Origin: Tistrella mobilis KA081020-065
Lineage (GTDB): Bacteria > Pseudomonadota > Alphaproteobacteria > Tistrellales > Tistrellaceae
Assembly: GCF_000264455.2 (NCBI RefSeq)
Contig: NC_017956.1
Coordinates: 2,091,501 to 2,155,500, forward strand
DNA length: 64,000 nt
Direction: 5' to 3'
The notes under the pieces are model-generated. The model made no database searches. It saw only the letters and a program-made list of their open reading frames with translations, and was not told the DNA's origin. The position numbers and the translations under genes are program-made. Below, piece by piece: positions 37,589-47,172 of this stretch (its first letter is position 1; every line of letters begins with the position of its first letter).

Positions 37589-37622
37589 CCGGCCCCTCTT
37601 GCAGGCCGGCCTCTCTTGCAGG
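37589..37622 (+). repeat. 17-bp tandem duplication in the imuA leader
   Basis: CCGGCCCCTCTTGCAGG (37589-37605) is followed directly by CCGGCCTCTCTTGCAGG (37606-37622), one mismatch. The second copy runs into AGGAAGG, a possible ribosome site for the ATG at 37632. Confidence 0.8.
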
Positions 37623-37943
37623 AAGGCAGCGATGATACCGATCAGGCCGACGACCATCGCGCCGGCACCAGGCCGGGTGGTCCGCATCTTCAGGGATGGC
37701 CCCCGCCGTCCGCGCACACCGGCCGCGGCCGATGACCGGGTCGTCGGCACCGCCTCTTCCATAGCCGTGCAGCCCGGCCGGCCGCACAGCCTGGCCATGG
37801 CGGAGCTGCACCTGATGGTCGCCGGGACCACCTGCCCTGCTCTCATTTCGACACCACCGCTCCTTTCGTCACCGGCCGGTTCTGCCGGTGTTCCTTCCAC
37901 CCCGTGGCCAGTGCCGGAAGGCGGCCCAACGACGGAGGATGGC

Positions 37944-39098
37944 ATGGCTTTCGGATCCGCGACCCGTCTCGCCCCCCCTTTCCCCCTCACCCAGCGCGAT
38001 CCCGCCATCCGGGTCAGGCCTTCGCGCCTGCTCGCGGCCGCTGCCGCAGCAACCGCACGGGCCGCGGTCGACCCCGACCCTCAGGCCAGCGACGATCAGC
38101 TCGACGACACGGCGGCAGCCGGTCTTGCCGCAGCCCAGGTGCCCGATCGGGTCGAGCAGCTGCGGGCGGTGATCGCCCGGATCGAGACCCGCGGCAATGC
38201 CGCCACCGGAGATGACCGTGGCCAGGCGGGCGCCGTGATCGGCACCGGTCATGCCGCCATCGATGCCCGCCTGGGCGAAGGCGGGCTCAGCCTGGCCCGG
38301 CTGCATGAAATCGTGACCGCGGAAGCGGGGGATCATCCTTCGGCCGGTGCCGCCCATGGTGCCGGGCTGGGGCTTGCCGCCAGCTGGGCCGCGGCGGCAG
38401 CGCGCCTGCGCAGCGGCCCGGTTCTCTGGGTCGGCGGCTGGCCGCCCCCTTATGCGCCGGGGCTGGCGGGTTTCGGGCTCGATCCCTCCCGGCTGCTGGT
38501 GGTGCCGGCCCGGCGTAGTGCCGAACGGCTCTGGGTGATGGAAGAGGCGGTGCGCAGCGGCGCGGTCGCCGCCGTGGTGGGAGAGGTCGCCGATGCCGAC
38601 CCGCTCGCCACCCGGCGCCTGCAATTCGCCGCCGCCGAAGGCGGAGCGCCGGCCCTGATGCTCCGCCCGGTCGCCGCCGGGATCCTTGCCGCCACCGCCG
38701 CCCATGATGCCGATCCCGCCCTGTTGCTCGACCGTCTGCCGGCCAGTTCCGCCGCCAGTCGCTGGGCGGTGACCACGGCCCCCGGCACAGCCGCGCAATG
38801 GCCGGCCGCGGCAGGCTATGCCGCCCGCCCGATCGGCCGGCTGCACTGGCGGCTGGACCTGCTCCGTGCGCGCGGCGCCCTGCCCGCCCGCTTCACCGTC
38901 GCCTGGGCGGCCGAGGGGCCGGAGGCGAACCGGGACGGTACGACCGGTGCGGGCATGCTGGACGTGATCCACGGCCCGGGTGCCGTGGCGGCACGCCAGG
39001 TCGTACACGGCCTGCCGACCCGCCAGACCGGGACCGGCGGCTGGTTCGGCCGTACCCTCACCCGCAGCCTGGGCAACCGGCCGCTCACCGCCGGCTGA
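37944..39098 (+). CDS. imuA: ImuA, SOS mutagenesis cassette protein
   Basis: 384 aa from the ATG at 37944 (GGAGGA 5 bases upstream). ImuA is a degenerate RecA/SulA-like protein that works with ImuB and DnaE2 in damage-induced mutagenesis. Recognisable parts are RVEQLRAVIARIETRG, DARLGEGGLSLARLHEIV, VLWVGGWPPPYAPGLAGFGLDPSRLLVVPAR (in pieces across residues 150-200) and RLQFAAAEGGAPALMLRP. The C-terminal region LHWRLDLLRARGALPARFTVAW is conserved. A second in-frame ATG at 37632 also has a good ribosome site and would add 104 residues of low-complexity sequence. First gene after the LexA box; imuB starts 74 bases after its stop. Confidence 0.88.
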   Translation: MAFGSATRLAPPFPLTQRDPAIRVRPSRLLAAAAAATARAAVDPDPQASDDQLDDTAAAGLAAAQVPDRVEQLRAVIARIETRGNAATGDDRGQAGAVIGTGHAAIDARLGEGGLSLARLHEIVTAEAGDHPSAGAAHGAGLGLAASWAAAAARLRSGPVLWVGGWPPPYAPGLAGFGLDPSRLLVVPARRSAERLWVMEEAVRSGAVAAVVGEVADADPLATRRLQFAAAEGGAPALMLRPVAAGILAATAAHDADPALLLDRLPASSAASRWAVTTAPGTAAQWPAAAGYAARPIGRLHWRLDLLRARGALPARFTVAWAAEGPEANRDGTTGAGMLDVIHGPGAVAARQVVHGLPTRQTGTGGWFGRTLTRSLGNRPLTAG

Positions 39099-39172
39099 CC
39101 CGCCCCCGGAACCGGACGCCCGCGCCGGCACGGGGCCGCTGTCCCGCCTTGCCCCGGGGTTCAGTATCTCTC

Positions 39173-40906
39173 ATGTCCAGCCCTCACGCCGATCCCGCAC
39201 GCCCTGCCGGCACCGGCTCCGGCCGGCGCATTCTGGCTCTGCATCTGCCATTGCTCGCCGTCGACCGCCAGATCCTGATCGCGCAGGCGAGCGGCGATGC
39301 CGATGCGGCCCGGCACTGGCGCCACGGCCCAGCCGCCTGCCATGCCCCGGGCCCGCGCGGGCCGATGATCACCATCCCCAACCCTGCCGCCCGGGCCGCC
39401 GGGGTCCGGACGGGCATGACGCTGGCCGAAGCCCGGGCACGGACCGCCGGCGACATCCTGCTCGCCCCGGCAGACCCGCGGGGCGACCGCCGCGCCCTGG
39501 CCTGGCTTGCCGATCTTGCCGACCGCTTTTCGCCCGCAGTCGGCCTCGACGGCGATCAGGGGCTGCTTCTCGACATCACCGGGGTTGCGCATCTCTTCCG
39601 GGGAGAGGCCGGTCTGATCGCCCGGGCCGGTGCCCTGATCCGCGGGCGCGGCTTCAGCCTGACCGCGGCGATCGCCCCCACACCGCTCGCCGCCTCTGCC
39701 CTCGCCCGGGCCCAGGCCTACACACATGCCCACGCACAGGCCCATCCCCCGGCAGATGCCACCGTGGTGGTGGCACATGACCGGGCCGGTCCCGACGAGA
39801 CCCGGGCCGCCCTCGCCCGGCTGGTCGGCCCCCTGCCGCCGGAGATGATCAGTCTCGATCGAGAAAGATTGCGGCGGGTTGCGGAAGGTCTGGCGCGGCT
39901 CGGCATCCGGCGGGTCGATGCCCTGGATGCGCTGCCCCGCAGTTCGGTTGCCGAACGCTTCGGGTCGGGGCTGCTCGACCTGCTCGACCGGCTGTACGAC
40001 CGGGCGCCGGATCCCCTGCATCCCCGCCGGCCGTCGGCGCCGGTCGAGGTGCGGATCAGCTGGGCGGAGCCGATCGGACGGGCCGAGGATATCGCTGCCG
40101 CCACCGCCGCCCTGGTCGATGATCTGGTGGCCGATCTGGGCGCCGCCGGCCTCGGTGCCCGGCGGCTGGCGCTGTCGGTCCATCTGGTCGATGGCCGTCT
40201 GCATCGCGCCGAGCTGGGCCTGGCGCTCGCCAGCCGGGAGCCACGGCACATGATGCGGCTGCTGGCCGAACGGCTGGACCGGATCGATCCCGGCCTCGGG
40301 ATCGAGGTCATGGTTCTGGCGGCGCCCGTGGTCCAGCCGCTCGCCGATCTGGACCGATCGCTGCCGGGGCTTGGCCAGGCCCCGCTTTCAGCCGGTACCG
40401 GCGGCGCTGCCGTCGCCGCCCTGATCGACCGGATCGATGCCCGGCTCGGCAATGGCCGGGTCCGGGCGGTCAGGATCGAAGCCGGGGTGATGCCCGAGAC
40501 GGCCATCAAGCTGATCCCCGCTGCCATCGCCCCGCAGCGGGCTGCCAGGATTGACGACGGCCCCCATCGGGTAACGGCACCCCGGCCGGCGCGGCTGCTC
40601 GCCCGGCCCGAGCCGGCCCTGGTGGTGGCGGCCCTGCCCGATGATCCCCCGGCCCGGCTGCGCTGGCGCGGCCGGCTGCATCGGGTGCATCTGGCCGATG
40701 GCCCCGAACGGCTGACCGGCCCCTGGTGGGAAAGTCCCGGCGCCCCGGCCGAGGCCCGCGACTATTACCGGGTCGAAACCGAGGACGGGCTCAGACTCTG
40801 GGTGTTCCGCAGCCGCGGATCGGCCGGGCTGGTGCTCGACGGGGGCGGGGCCGCCGATGACGTAGCAGCCGCAGACGACTGGTTCGTTCACGGCATCTTT
40901 GCCTGA
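39173..40906 (+). CDS. imuB: ImuB, Y-family polymerase-like mutasome protein
   Basis: 577 aa. ImuB resembles Y-family polymerases but lacks catalytic acidic residues; it bridges ImuA, DnaE2 and the sliding clamp. The palm-like N-terminus is RRILALHLPLLAVDRQIL, followed by GVRTGMTLAEARARTAGDIL, ADRFSPAVGLDGDQGLLLDI and a finger/thumb region with GLARLGIRRVDALDALPRSS. I do not see a clean QLxLF-type clamp motif; QPLADLDRSLPGLGQ near residue 395 is the nearest candidate. The start at 39173 replaces a longer open frame that overlaps imuA. dnaE2 follows 53 bases after its stop. Confidence 0.9.
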   Translation: MSSPHADPARPAGTGSGRRILALHLPLLAVDRQILIAQASGDADAARHWRHGPAACHAPGPRGPMITIPNPAARAAGVRTGMTLAEARARTAGDILLAPADPRGDRRALAWLADLADRFSPAVGLDGDQGLLLDITGVAHLFRGEAGLIARAGALIRGRGFSLTAAIAPTPLAASALARAQAYTHAHAQAHPPADATVVVAHDRAGPDETRAALARLVGPLPPEMISLDRERLRRVAEGLARLGIRRVDALDALPRSSVAERFGSGLLDLLDRLYDRAPDPLHPRRPSAPVEVRISWAEPIGRAEDIAAATAALVDDLVADLGAAGLGARRLALSVHLVDGRLHRAELGLALASREPRHMMRLLAERLDRIDPGLGIEVMVLAAPVVQPLADLDRSLPGLGQAPLSAGTGGAAVAALIDRIDARLGNGRVRAVRIEAGVMPETAIKLIPAAIAPQRAARIDDGPHRVTAPRPARLLARPEPALVVAALPDDPPARLRWRGRLHRVHLADGPERLTGPWWESPGAPAEARDYYRVETEDGLRLWVFRSRGSAGLVLDGGGAADDVAAADDWFVHGIFA

Positions 40907-40959
40907 TTTTCCAGACCATTGTCCCTGGACCCTCAGCTATCGCCACAGGTTCCGCACCG

Positions 40960-43900
40960 ATGCAGCCCGTCCCCCATGTCGAGTTCGAGATCACCAGCTG
41001 TTTCAGCTTTCTGCGCGGGGCGTCGCATCCCGAGGAACTGGTCGCGACCGCTGCCGCCTTCGGCTATGACCGGGTTGCGATCGCCGACCGGTCCAGCCTG
41101 GCCGGCGTGGTCCGGGCCCATGTCTCGGCCCGTAAGCTGGGCCTTGCCCTGCATGTCGGCGCCAGGCTCGATCCCGAAGATGCGCCGCCGATGCTGCTCT
41201 ATCCGCGCAACCGGGAAGCCTATGGCAGGCTCTGCCGCCTGCTGACCCTGGGCAAGCGTCGGGCGCCCAAGGGTGCCTGCCGGCTGACCCTGGCCGATAT
41301 TCTTGCCATGGCGGAGGATCACGAGATCATCCTGCTGCCGCCGATGTCGTGTCCTGCAACCGGCCCCCACTCCGACTGGGATGCCCATGCCGCAGCCGCC
41401 AGCCGGCTGGCGGCCGCCTTCCCCGATGCGGTGCATCTGGCGGCGCGCCATCTGCTTGCCGGCGATGACGACGCCCGCATCGCCCGGGTCGATGCGCTGG
41501 CCGGCCGGCTCGGCATCGACATGATCGCCACCGGCGACGTGCGCATGCATGTACCGGAGCGGCGGATGCTCGCCGATGTGATGACCTGCATCCGCGAGCA
41601 TGTGACCATCGACCGGGCCGGCCGGCGGCTCGCCCGGAATGCCGAACGGCATCTGAAGCCACCGCCTGAGATTGCCCGCCGCTTCGCCCGCTATCCTGAC
41701 GCCCTTGCAGCTGCCCGCCGGATGTCCGACCGGCTGAACTTCCGGCTCGACGAACTCTCCTATGAATATCCGATGGAGACCGGCCTGCCCGGCGAAACAC
41801 CCCAGCAGACCCTGGAGCGCCGGACGCGGGAAGGGCTCGCCTGGCGCTATCCCGAGGGGGCCTCGGCCGGGATCCGGAAACGGGTCGAAACCGAACTCGG
41901 GCTGATCGGCCGCAAGGGCTATGCGCCCTATTTCCTGACGGTGGACGAGATCGTGCGCTTCGCACGCGATCGCGGCATTCTGGCCCAGGGGCGCGGATCG
42001 GCAGCGAATTCCGTGGTCTGCTTCCTGCTCGGCATCACCGCCGTCGACCCCACCCGGGTCGACCTGCTGTTCGAGCGTTTCATCAGCGATGCCCGTGACG
42101 AGCCACCCGATATCGACGTCGATTTCGAGCATGAACGCCGGGAAGAGGTGATCCAGCATCTCTATGAAAAATACGGCCGCGACCATGCCGCACTTGCCGC
42201 CACCGTCATCAGCTACCGGCCGAAAAGTGCGCTGCGCGAGGTCGCCCGCGCCATGGGGCTGGACGAGGATACCGCCGGCCGGCTTTCGGGTCAGATCTGG
42301 GGTCATTCCGACGAGCCGCTCGACCGCGAGGCCCTGCGGGCTGCCGGAATCGATCCCGATGCGCCGCGGATCCGGGCGACCATCGCGCTTGCCCGCAGCC
42401 TGCTCGGCTTTCCGCGCCATCTGTCGCAGCATGTCGGCGGCTTCGTACTCACCCGCCGACCGCTGGAAGAGACGGTGCCGATCGGCAATGCCGCCATGCC
42501 CGACCGCACCTTCGTCGAATGGGACAAGGACGATCTGGATGCGCTCGGCATCCTGAAGATCGATGTGCTGGCGCTGGGCATGCTGACCGCGGTGCGCAAG
42601 GGTTTCGAGCTGATCCGGCAGACCACCGGCCAGAGCTGGACCATGGCCACCCTCCCGCCCGAGGATCCGGCGGTCTATGACATGCTCTGCCGGGCCGATG
42701 CGGTGGGGGTGTTCCAGGTGGAAAGCCGGGCCCAGCTCAACATGCTGCCGCGCCTGAAGCCGCGGACCTATTACGACCTGGTGATCGAGGTGGCGATCGT
42801 CCGGCCGGGGCCCATTCAGGGCGACATGGTTCACCCCTATCTGCGCCGGCGCGACGGGCTGGAGCCGGTGGATTATCCGTCGGACGAGCTGAAGGCGGTG
42901 CTGCAGCGGACCATGGGCGTGCCGCTGTTCCAGGAACAGGCGATGCGCATCGCCATGGTCGCCGGCGGCTTCACCGGCGAAGAAGCCGACGAACTGCGCC
43001 GGGCCATGGCCGCCTTCCGCCGCACCGGATCAGTGAACCGTTTCCACGACAAGCTGGTCTCAGGGATGGTCGCCCGCGGCTATGACCGCGACTTTGCCGA
43101 ACGCTGCTTCCGCCAGATCGAAGGCTTCGGCGAGTACGGTTTTCCGGAAAGCCATGCCGCCAGTTTTGCCCTGATCGTCTATGTCTCAGCCTGGATGAAA
43201 TGCCATCACCCGGCGGCCTTTACCTGCGGGCTGCTCAACAGCCAGCCCATGGGTTTCTATGCACCGGCCCAGCTGGTGCGCGATGCCGCAGCCCATGGGG
43301 TGGAGATCCGGGCGGTCGACATCGCCCGCAGCGATTGGGATTGCACGCTGGAACCGACCACCGCCGCCACCGGTGCGGCAGGTCTGCCGGCGCTGCGCCT
43401 GGGCTTTCGCCTGGTGAAGGGGCTCGCGGAAGCGGATGGGCGGCGGATCGCCGAGCGGCGACCGCCCGGCGGCTATGACAGCCCGGCCGCCATCACCCGG
43501 CTGGCGGGGGTGGCACCGGCGGCCCTGATGCGCATCGCCGAAGCCGACGGTTTCCGTGGCATGGGGCTGGATCGGCGCCGGGCGCTCTGGGCGCTGAGCC
43601 GGATGGAGGCCGGAGCAGCCCTGCCGCTGTTCGCCGGGCTGGATGATGGCGGCAGACCCGCAGAGGCGCCGGCCCCTCTGCCGGCGACCCCGGCGGCACG
43701 GGCGATGGTCGAGGATTATGCCTCGACCGGCCTCACCCTTCGCCGCCATCCGATCACCCTGATCCGCGCCGAGCTGGACCGGCGCGGCGTGGTGCCGGTT
43801 TCGGCGCTCGGCGGCATCACCAGCGGGCGGCGCACGTCGGTGACCGGGCTGGTCACCACCCGCCAGCGACCGGGCACCGCCAAGGGCATCGTGTTCATCA

Positions 43901-44211
43901 CGCTGGAAGATGAAACCGGCTATGCCAATCTGATCGTCCGGCCCGAGATTCGTGATCGCCATCGCGTTCTGGTTCATACCGGTCGGGTGCTCACCGCGCG
44001 CGGCCGGCTGGAGCGATCGGGGCAGATCATCCATCTGCTGGTCGAAACCCTGGCCGATGCCGAGCCGATGCTGACCGCCGCGGTCGGACGTGCCGACGAC
44101 CGGGCCGCGGCCGAACATCTGGCGGCCCTTGGCATCCGGCTGGACGCGACCGCGCCGACGACGACCCCGCCCGCTGGCCAGATCCGCCTGCGATCGCGCG
44201 ATTTTCACTGA
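40960..44211 (+). CDS. dnaE2: error-prone DNA polymerase DnaE2
   Basis: 1083 aa C-family polymerase that carries out translesion synthesis in the ImuA/ImuB/DnaE2 mutasome. The N-terminal PHP domain begins YxEL-like (HVEFEITSCFSFLRGASHPEE in outline). The palm has the catalytic pair D384/D386 (PDIDVDF), ILAQGRGSAANSVVCFLLGI precedes it, and FPESHAASFALIVY plus an OB-fold (VTGLVTTRQRPGTAKGIVFI) lie C-terminal. Length matches the family (about 1000-1100 aa) and is shorter than replicative DnaE. The ATG at 40960 is the only sensible start. Last gene of the SOS-controlled cassette. Confidence 0.96.
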   Translation: MQPVPHVEFEITSCFSFLRGASHPEELVATAAAFGYDRVAIADRSSLAGVVRAHVSARKLGLALHVGARLDPEDAPPMLLYPRNREAYGRLCRLLTLGKRRAPKGACRLTLADILAMAEDHEIILLPPMSCPATGPHSDWDAHAAAASRLAAAFPDAVHLAARHLLAGDDDARIARVDALAGRLGIDMIATGDVRMHVPERRMLADVMTCIREHVTIDRAGRRLARNAERHLKPPPEIARRFARYPDALAAARRMSDRLNFRLDELSYEYPMETGLPGETPQQTLERRTREGLAWRYPEGASAGIRKRVETELGLIGRKGYAPYFLTVDEIVRFARDRGILAQGRGSAANSVVCFLLGITAVDPTRVDLLFERFISDARDEPPDIDVDFEHERREEVIQHLYEKYGRDHAALAATVISYRPKSALREVARAMGLDEDTAGRLSGQIWGHSDEPLDREALRAAGIDPDAPRIRATIALARSLLGFPRHLSQHVGGFVLTRRPLEETVPIGNAAMPDRTFVEWDKDDLDALGILKIDVLALGMLTAVRKGFELIRQTTGQSWTMATLPPEDPAVYDMLCRADAVGVFQVESRAQLNMLPRLKPRTYYDLVIEVAIVRPGPIQGDMVHPYLRRRDGLEPVDYPSDELKAVLQRTMGVPLFQEQAMRIAMVAGGFTGEEADELRRAMAAFRRTGSVNRFHDKLVSGMVARGYDRDFAERCFRQIEGFGEYGFPESHAASFALIVYVSAWMKCHHPAAFTCGLLNSQPMGFYAPAQLVRDAAAHGVEIRAVDIARSDWDCTLEPTTAATGAAGLPALRLGFRLVKGLAEADGRRIAERRPPGGYDSPAAITRLAGVAPAALMRIAEADGFRGMGLDRRRALWALSRMEAGAALPLFAGLDDGGRPAEAPAPLPATPAARAMVEDYASTGLTLRRHPITLIRAELDRRGVVPVSALGGITSGRRTSVTGLVTTRQRPGTAKGIVFITLEDETGYANLIVRPEIRDRHRVLVHTGRVLTARGRLERSGQIIHLLVETLADAEPMLTAAVGRADDRAAAEHLAALGIRLDATAPTTTPPAGQIRLRSRDFH

Positions 44212-44463
44212 CCCCCGATCGCAGGGGACGGGGCGGGCCGGCACCATGATCTCATCAACCATGGATCGCAGATCAGCTTCATGTCTATGATGAAGGCGGA
44301 TGTGCTTCTTCCGTGCACGGCACCGCATGTCCCAACAAGGCCATGCAGTTGTCCTCGCCTTATCACCCGGGTGCATCCGTCGGCTTCCTATAAAGGAAGA
44401 TGACGTTTCAGATGAACCAGCACCCGCCCCGGTCGGGCCGTTCCAGCCGCGGGGCGCGCGCGC

Positions 44464-45069
44464 ATGAACGGATGGCGATATATGGCCGACAGCCTCTTTC
44501 TGCGTGAATTCCTACGCGCCCCTCTCCGCACGGGAGCCCAGCAACCTTCGAGCCGCGCCCTCGCCGCCGCCATGGCCGCCGAGATCGACCCCGCGGCCGA
44601 CGGGCCGGTGGTCGAACTGGGCCCCGGCACGGGCGTCGTGACCCGGGCGCTGCTCGACCGCGGCATTCCGGAAGATCGCCTGATCCTGATCGAACTCAAC
44701 CCCAGCTTTGCCGACCATGTCCGCCGCATGTTTCCGCAGGCCACCGTGCTCAACGGCTCGGCCTTCGACATGCGCCGGCTGATCACCACCGAAATCGGCG
44801 GTGGTGCCGAACCGCAGATTGCAGGCGTGGTCTCGGGTCTGCCGCTCCGTGGCCGGCCCGATGCCCTGCGGACACGGCTGCTGGAAGACGCCCTCGACCT
44901 CGCCCGACCGGCCGCCGGCCGCTTCGTTCAGTTCACCTACTGGTATGACAGCCCGGTGCCCTTCGACCGGACCCGGGTAGACGGCCGCCGCACGCGTTTC
45001 GTACCGTTCAATCTCTGGCCGGCCTCGGTCTGGACCTATCGCCGCCATCCGGATCTGCTGACCGGCTGA
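44464..45069 (+). CDS. PmtA-like phospholipid N-methyltransferase / class I SAM methyltransferase
   Basis: 201 aa. The SAM motif I is VVELGPGTGVVTRALLDRG (about residues 49-67), LIELNPSFADHV is motif post-I, and GVVSGLPLRGRPDALRTRLL with FTYWYDSPVP resembles phospholipid N-methyltransferases of the Rhodobacter/Rhizobium type that turn phosphatidylethanolamine into phosphatidylcholine. An alternative ATG at 44482 would remove six residues. It lies alone and converges with the histidine kinase at 45088. Substrate is inferred from family resemblance; a methyltransferase of rRNA-dimethylase type is less likely. The preceding 252 bases hold no gene. Confidence 0.78.
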   Translation: MNGWRYMADSLFLREFLRAPLRTGAQQPSSRALAAAMAAEIDPAADGPVVELGPGTGVVTRALLDRGIPEDRLILIELNPSFADHVRRMFPQATVLNGSAFDMRRLITTEIGGGAEPQIAGVVSGLPLRGRPDALRTRLLEDALDLARPAAGRFVQFTYWYDSPVPFDRTRVDGRRTRFVPFNLWPASVWTYRRHPDLLTG

Positions 45070-45087
45070 CGCCGGACGCGGCCGATA

Positions 45088-46974
45088 TCAAGACGGTCCC
45101 GCCGCTGCACGATCCGGCGGGCAGCCGCCGGCAGCGGCTCCCATCCCGACGGCACCGCCCAACCGCGCGGCCGGCAGCAGCAGTGTCGCCGTGGTGCCGA
45201 TATTCTTTTCGCTGTCGAGTGTCAGCGAGCCGCCATGGAGTTCGGCCAGCATCCGGGCCAGCGGCAGGCCAAGCCCCGTGCCGTCGAACCGCCGGTTCAG
45301 CTTGCTGTCGACCTGACCGAAGGCCTCCAGCGCCACCTCCAGCTCGTCGCGGGACATGCCGATCCCGGTATCCGCCACCACGATGCGCAACCCGCCATCG
45401 CTGACGCGGCCGGCCGTTATCGTGACCCGTCCACCGGCAGGCGTGAACTTGATCGCATTGGACAGAAGGTTGAGCACGATCTGCTTGATCTTGCGGCCGT
45501 CGCCGGAAAGGACGGGCAGGCCCGGCGAAACCTCGGAACACACGCTGATGCCTGCCACCTCGGCCCGTTCCCGCAGCATGCCGACCGCCTGGCCGATCAG
45601 CGCGTCGACCACCACCTGTTCCTCGACCAGTTCCAGCTTGCCGGCCTCGGCCTTGGACAGATCCAGAATATCGTTGATCAGCGACAGCAGGTGCTGGCCC
45701 GATACCCGGATATCCTCGACATATTCCCTCTGCTTGGCGCTGAGATCTCCGGCATAACCCGCCGTCAGGACTTCTGAAAACCCGATCACCGCATTCAGCG
45801 GGGTGCGCAGCTCGTGGCTGATATTGGCCAGGAACTGCGACTTGATCCGGTTGGCCGACTCAGCCTGTTCCTTGGCGGCCCTGAGCGCCACTTCCACCCG
45901 CTTGCGGCCGGTCACATCCCGCAGATTGACCACCACACCGCCCACCGCCGGGTCTTCGATCCGGCTGCGGCCGATCGCCTCCACCGTCACCCAGTGCCCC
46001 AGCGAATGCCGGAGGCGGAATTCCAGCACGGCGGTCACACCAGGGTCTGCAAGAGCCGCGCGATAGACTTCGGCGACGCGGCTGCGATCTTCGGGATGGA
46101 GCAGTGCTGCAAAGGCGGTCCCCGCCACCTCTCCCGGTGCCCGCCCCAGAACCCGCCGCGTGCTGGGGCTCGCAAAGGCGACGCTGCCGTCGCGCTCCAG
46201 CACCAGAACCACGTCCAGCACGTTCTCGATCAGGGCCTTCAGCCGCCGGTCCCTCAGATCGGCCGCCCGCTCCGCCTCGGTCTGGTCGGTAACGTCGCGC
46301 GCAATCGCGATCATCGATACGGCGCCGCCGCTCTGGGGCGAGGCGAGGCGCATGACGAGGGTCTCGCACCGCCCGATCGCACCGTCGGGACGGCGGAAAT
46401 CAAGGGCACCGCGCCAGCTGCCGGTCTCCATCACCTGATCCCGGATCGCCTCCAGCCGCCGCGGCAGATCCTCGCCCGCCAGAACATGATGGATGGTGTA
46501 GCCCCCCACCCGGCCGGCATCCAGCCCGGTCATCCGGGCGGCGCCGCCATTCCATCCGATCACCCGCGCCGCGGCATCGAACAGGACCACGCCGTCATTC
46601 GTCCGGTCCCAGAGAAGCCCGGTTCCGTCGATCAGATGGCGCGGCGACGACGAGATCCGCCTGGAGCGCCACCACAGCCCGCCCGCGACCAGTGCACCGG
46701 CGACCGCAAGCAACAGAAGGCCGCCGCCAAGGGCCGCCCCGGGCAGCTGCACGATACCGCTCAGATGAAGACCTGCGCAGATGCCGACGCCCGCAAACAA
46801 CAGGGCCGCGGCGATGAGTGCGGGCTCAAGCCCGGCACAGGCGGTGGCCGGCAAGGTCAAAACCGGCGCTGCAGGCAGAACCGGAGACACAGATGCCCCC
46901 TCCGGCTGCCCCGCATCGGCGGGCATGCCGGTCTCTGACGGCTCGCGCGAAAACTGCACGCCTCCCCAGGCCAC
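45088..46974 (-). CDS. PAS-domain sensor histidine kinase
   Basis: 628 aa from a GTG at 46974 (AAGAGG 9 bases upstream); the open frame begins at 47142 but the extra N-terminus is arginine-rich and crosses a hairpin. Two membrane helices (about 45-70 and 78-102) with almost no periplasmic loop are followed by two PAS domains (LWDRTNDGVVLFDAAARVIG; LIENVLDVVLVLERDGSVAF), the second with a PAC motif ending VNLRDVTGRK. The kinase has H387 (NISHELRTPL), LLSNAIKFTPAGG, DTGIGMSRDE and FDGTGLGLPLARML. No receiver or partner regulator is adjacent, so it is an orphan kinase. Its kinase core closely resembles that of the kinase at 31229-34726. Confidence 0.87.
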   Translation of the reverse strand: MAWGGVQFSREPSETGMPADAGQPEGASVSPVLPAAPVLTLPATACAGLEPALIAAALLFAGVGICAGLHLSGIVQLPGAALGGGLLLLAVAGALVAGGLWWRSRRISSSPRHLIDGTGLLWDRTNDGVVLFDAAARVIGWNGGAARMTGLDAGRVGGYTIHHVLAGEDLPRRLEAIRDQVMETGSWRGALDFRRPDGAIGRCETLVMRLASPQSGGAVSMIAIARDVTDQTEAERAADLRDRRLKALIENVLDVVLVLERDGSVAFASPSTRRVLGRAPGEVAGTAFAALLHPEDRSRVAEVYRAALADPGVTAVLEFRLRHSLGHWVTVEAIGRSRIEDPAVGGVVVNLRDVTGRKRVEVALRAAKEQAESANRIKSQFLANISHELRTPLNAVIGFSEVLTAGYAGDLSAKQREYVEDIRVSGQHLLSLINDILDLSKAEAGKLELVEEQVVVDALIGQAVGMLRERAEVAGISVCSEVSPGLPVLSGDGRKIKQIVLNLLSNAIKFTPAGGRVTITAGRVSDGGLRIVVADTGIGMSRDELEVALEAFGQVDSKLNRRFDGTGLGLPLARMLAELHGGSLTLDSEKNIGTTATLLLPAARLGGAVGMGAAAGGCPPDRAAAGPS

Positions 46975-47047
46975 GTCGTCGAACCTCTTGACCCGCCACC
47001 CCCTCCGGCCATCGCCGGAGACGGTTACGCCGCTTCGACCACGGTAT

Positions 47048-47082
47048 CGGGCCCCATGGTGATGAAGACACCATCGGGCCCG
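47048..47082 (-). terminator. hairpin after spoVR
   Basis: A 14-bp stem with one mismatch (47048-47061 with 47069-47082) and a 7-base loop follows the spoVR stop by about 90 bases on the minus strand. No T-run. Confidence 0.4.
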
Positions 47083-47172
47083 TCCTGATCGCTTTCCCGG
47101 TGTTCTTGTTCGCTGTCGGAGCGAAGTCGACGATGGACTCAACCACCAATGATGCAGCTTGTCAACATAAGG

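Noticed and set aside
37586-38008. Minus-strand frames in the imuA leader
   Set aside because: They overlap the SOS leader and the imuA start, lack ribosome sites and match nothing.
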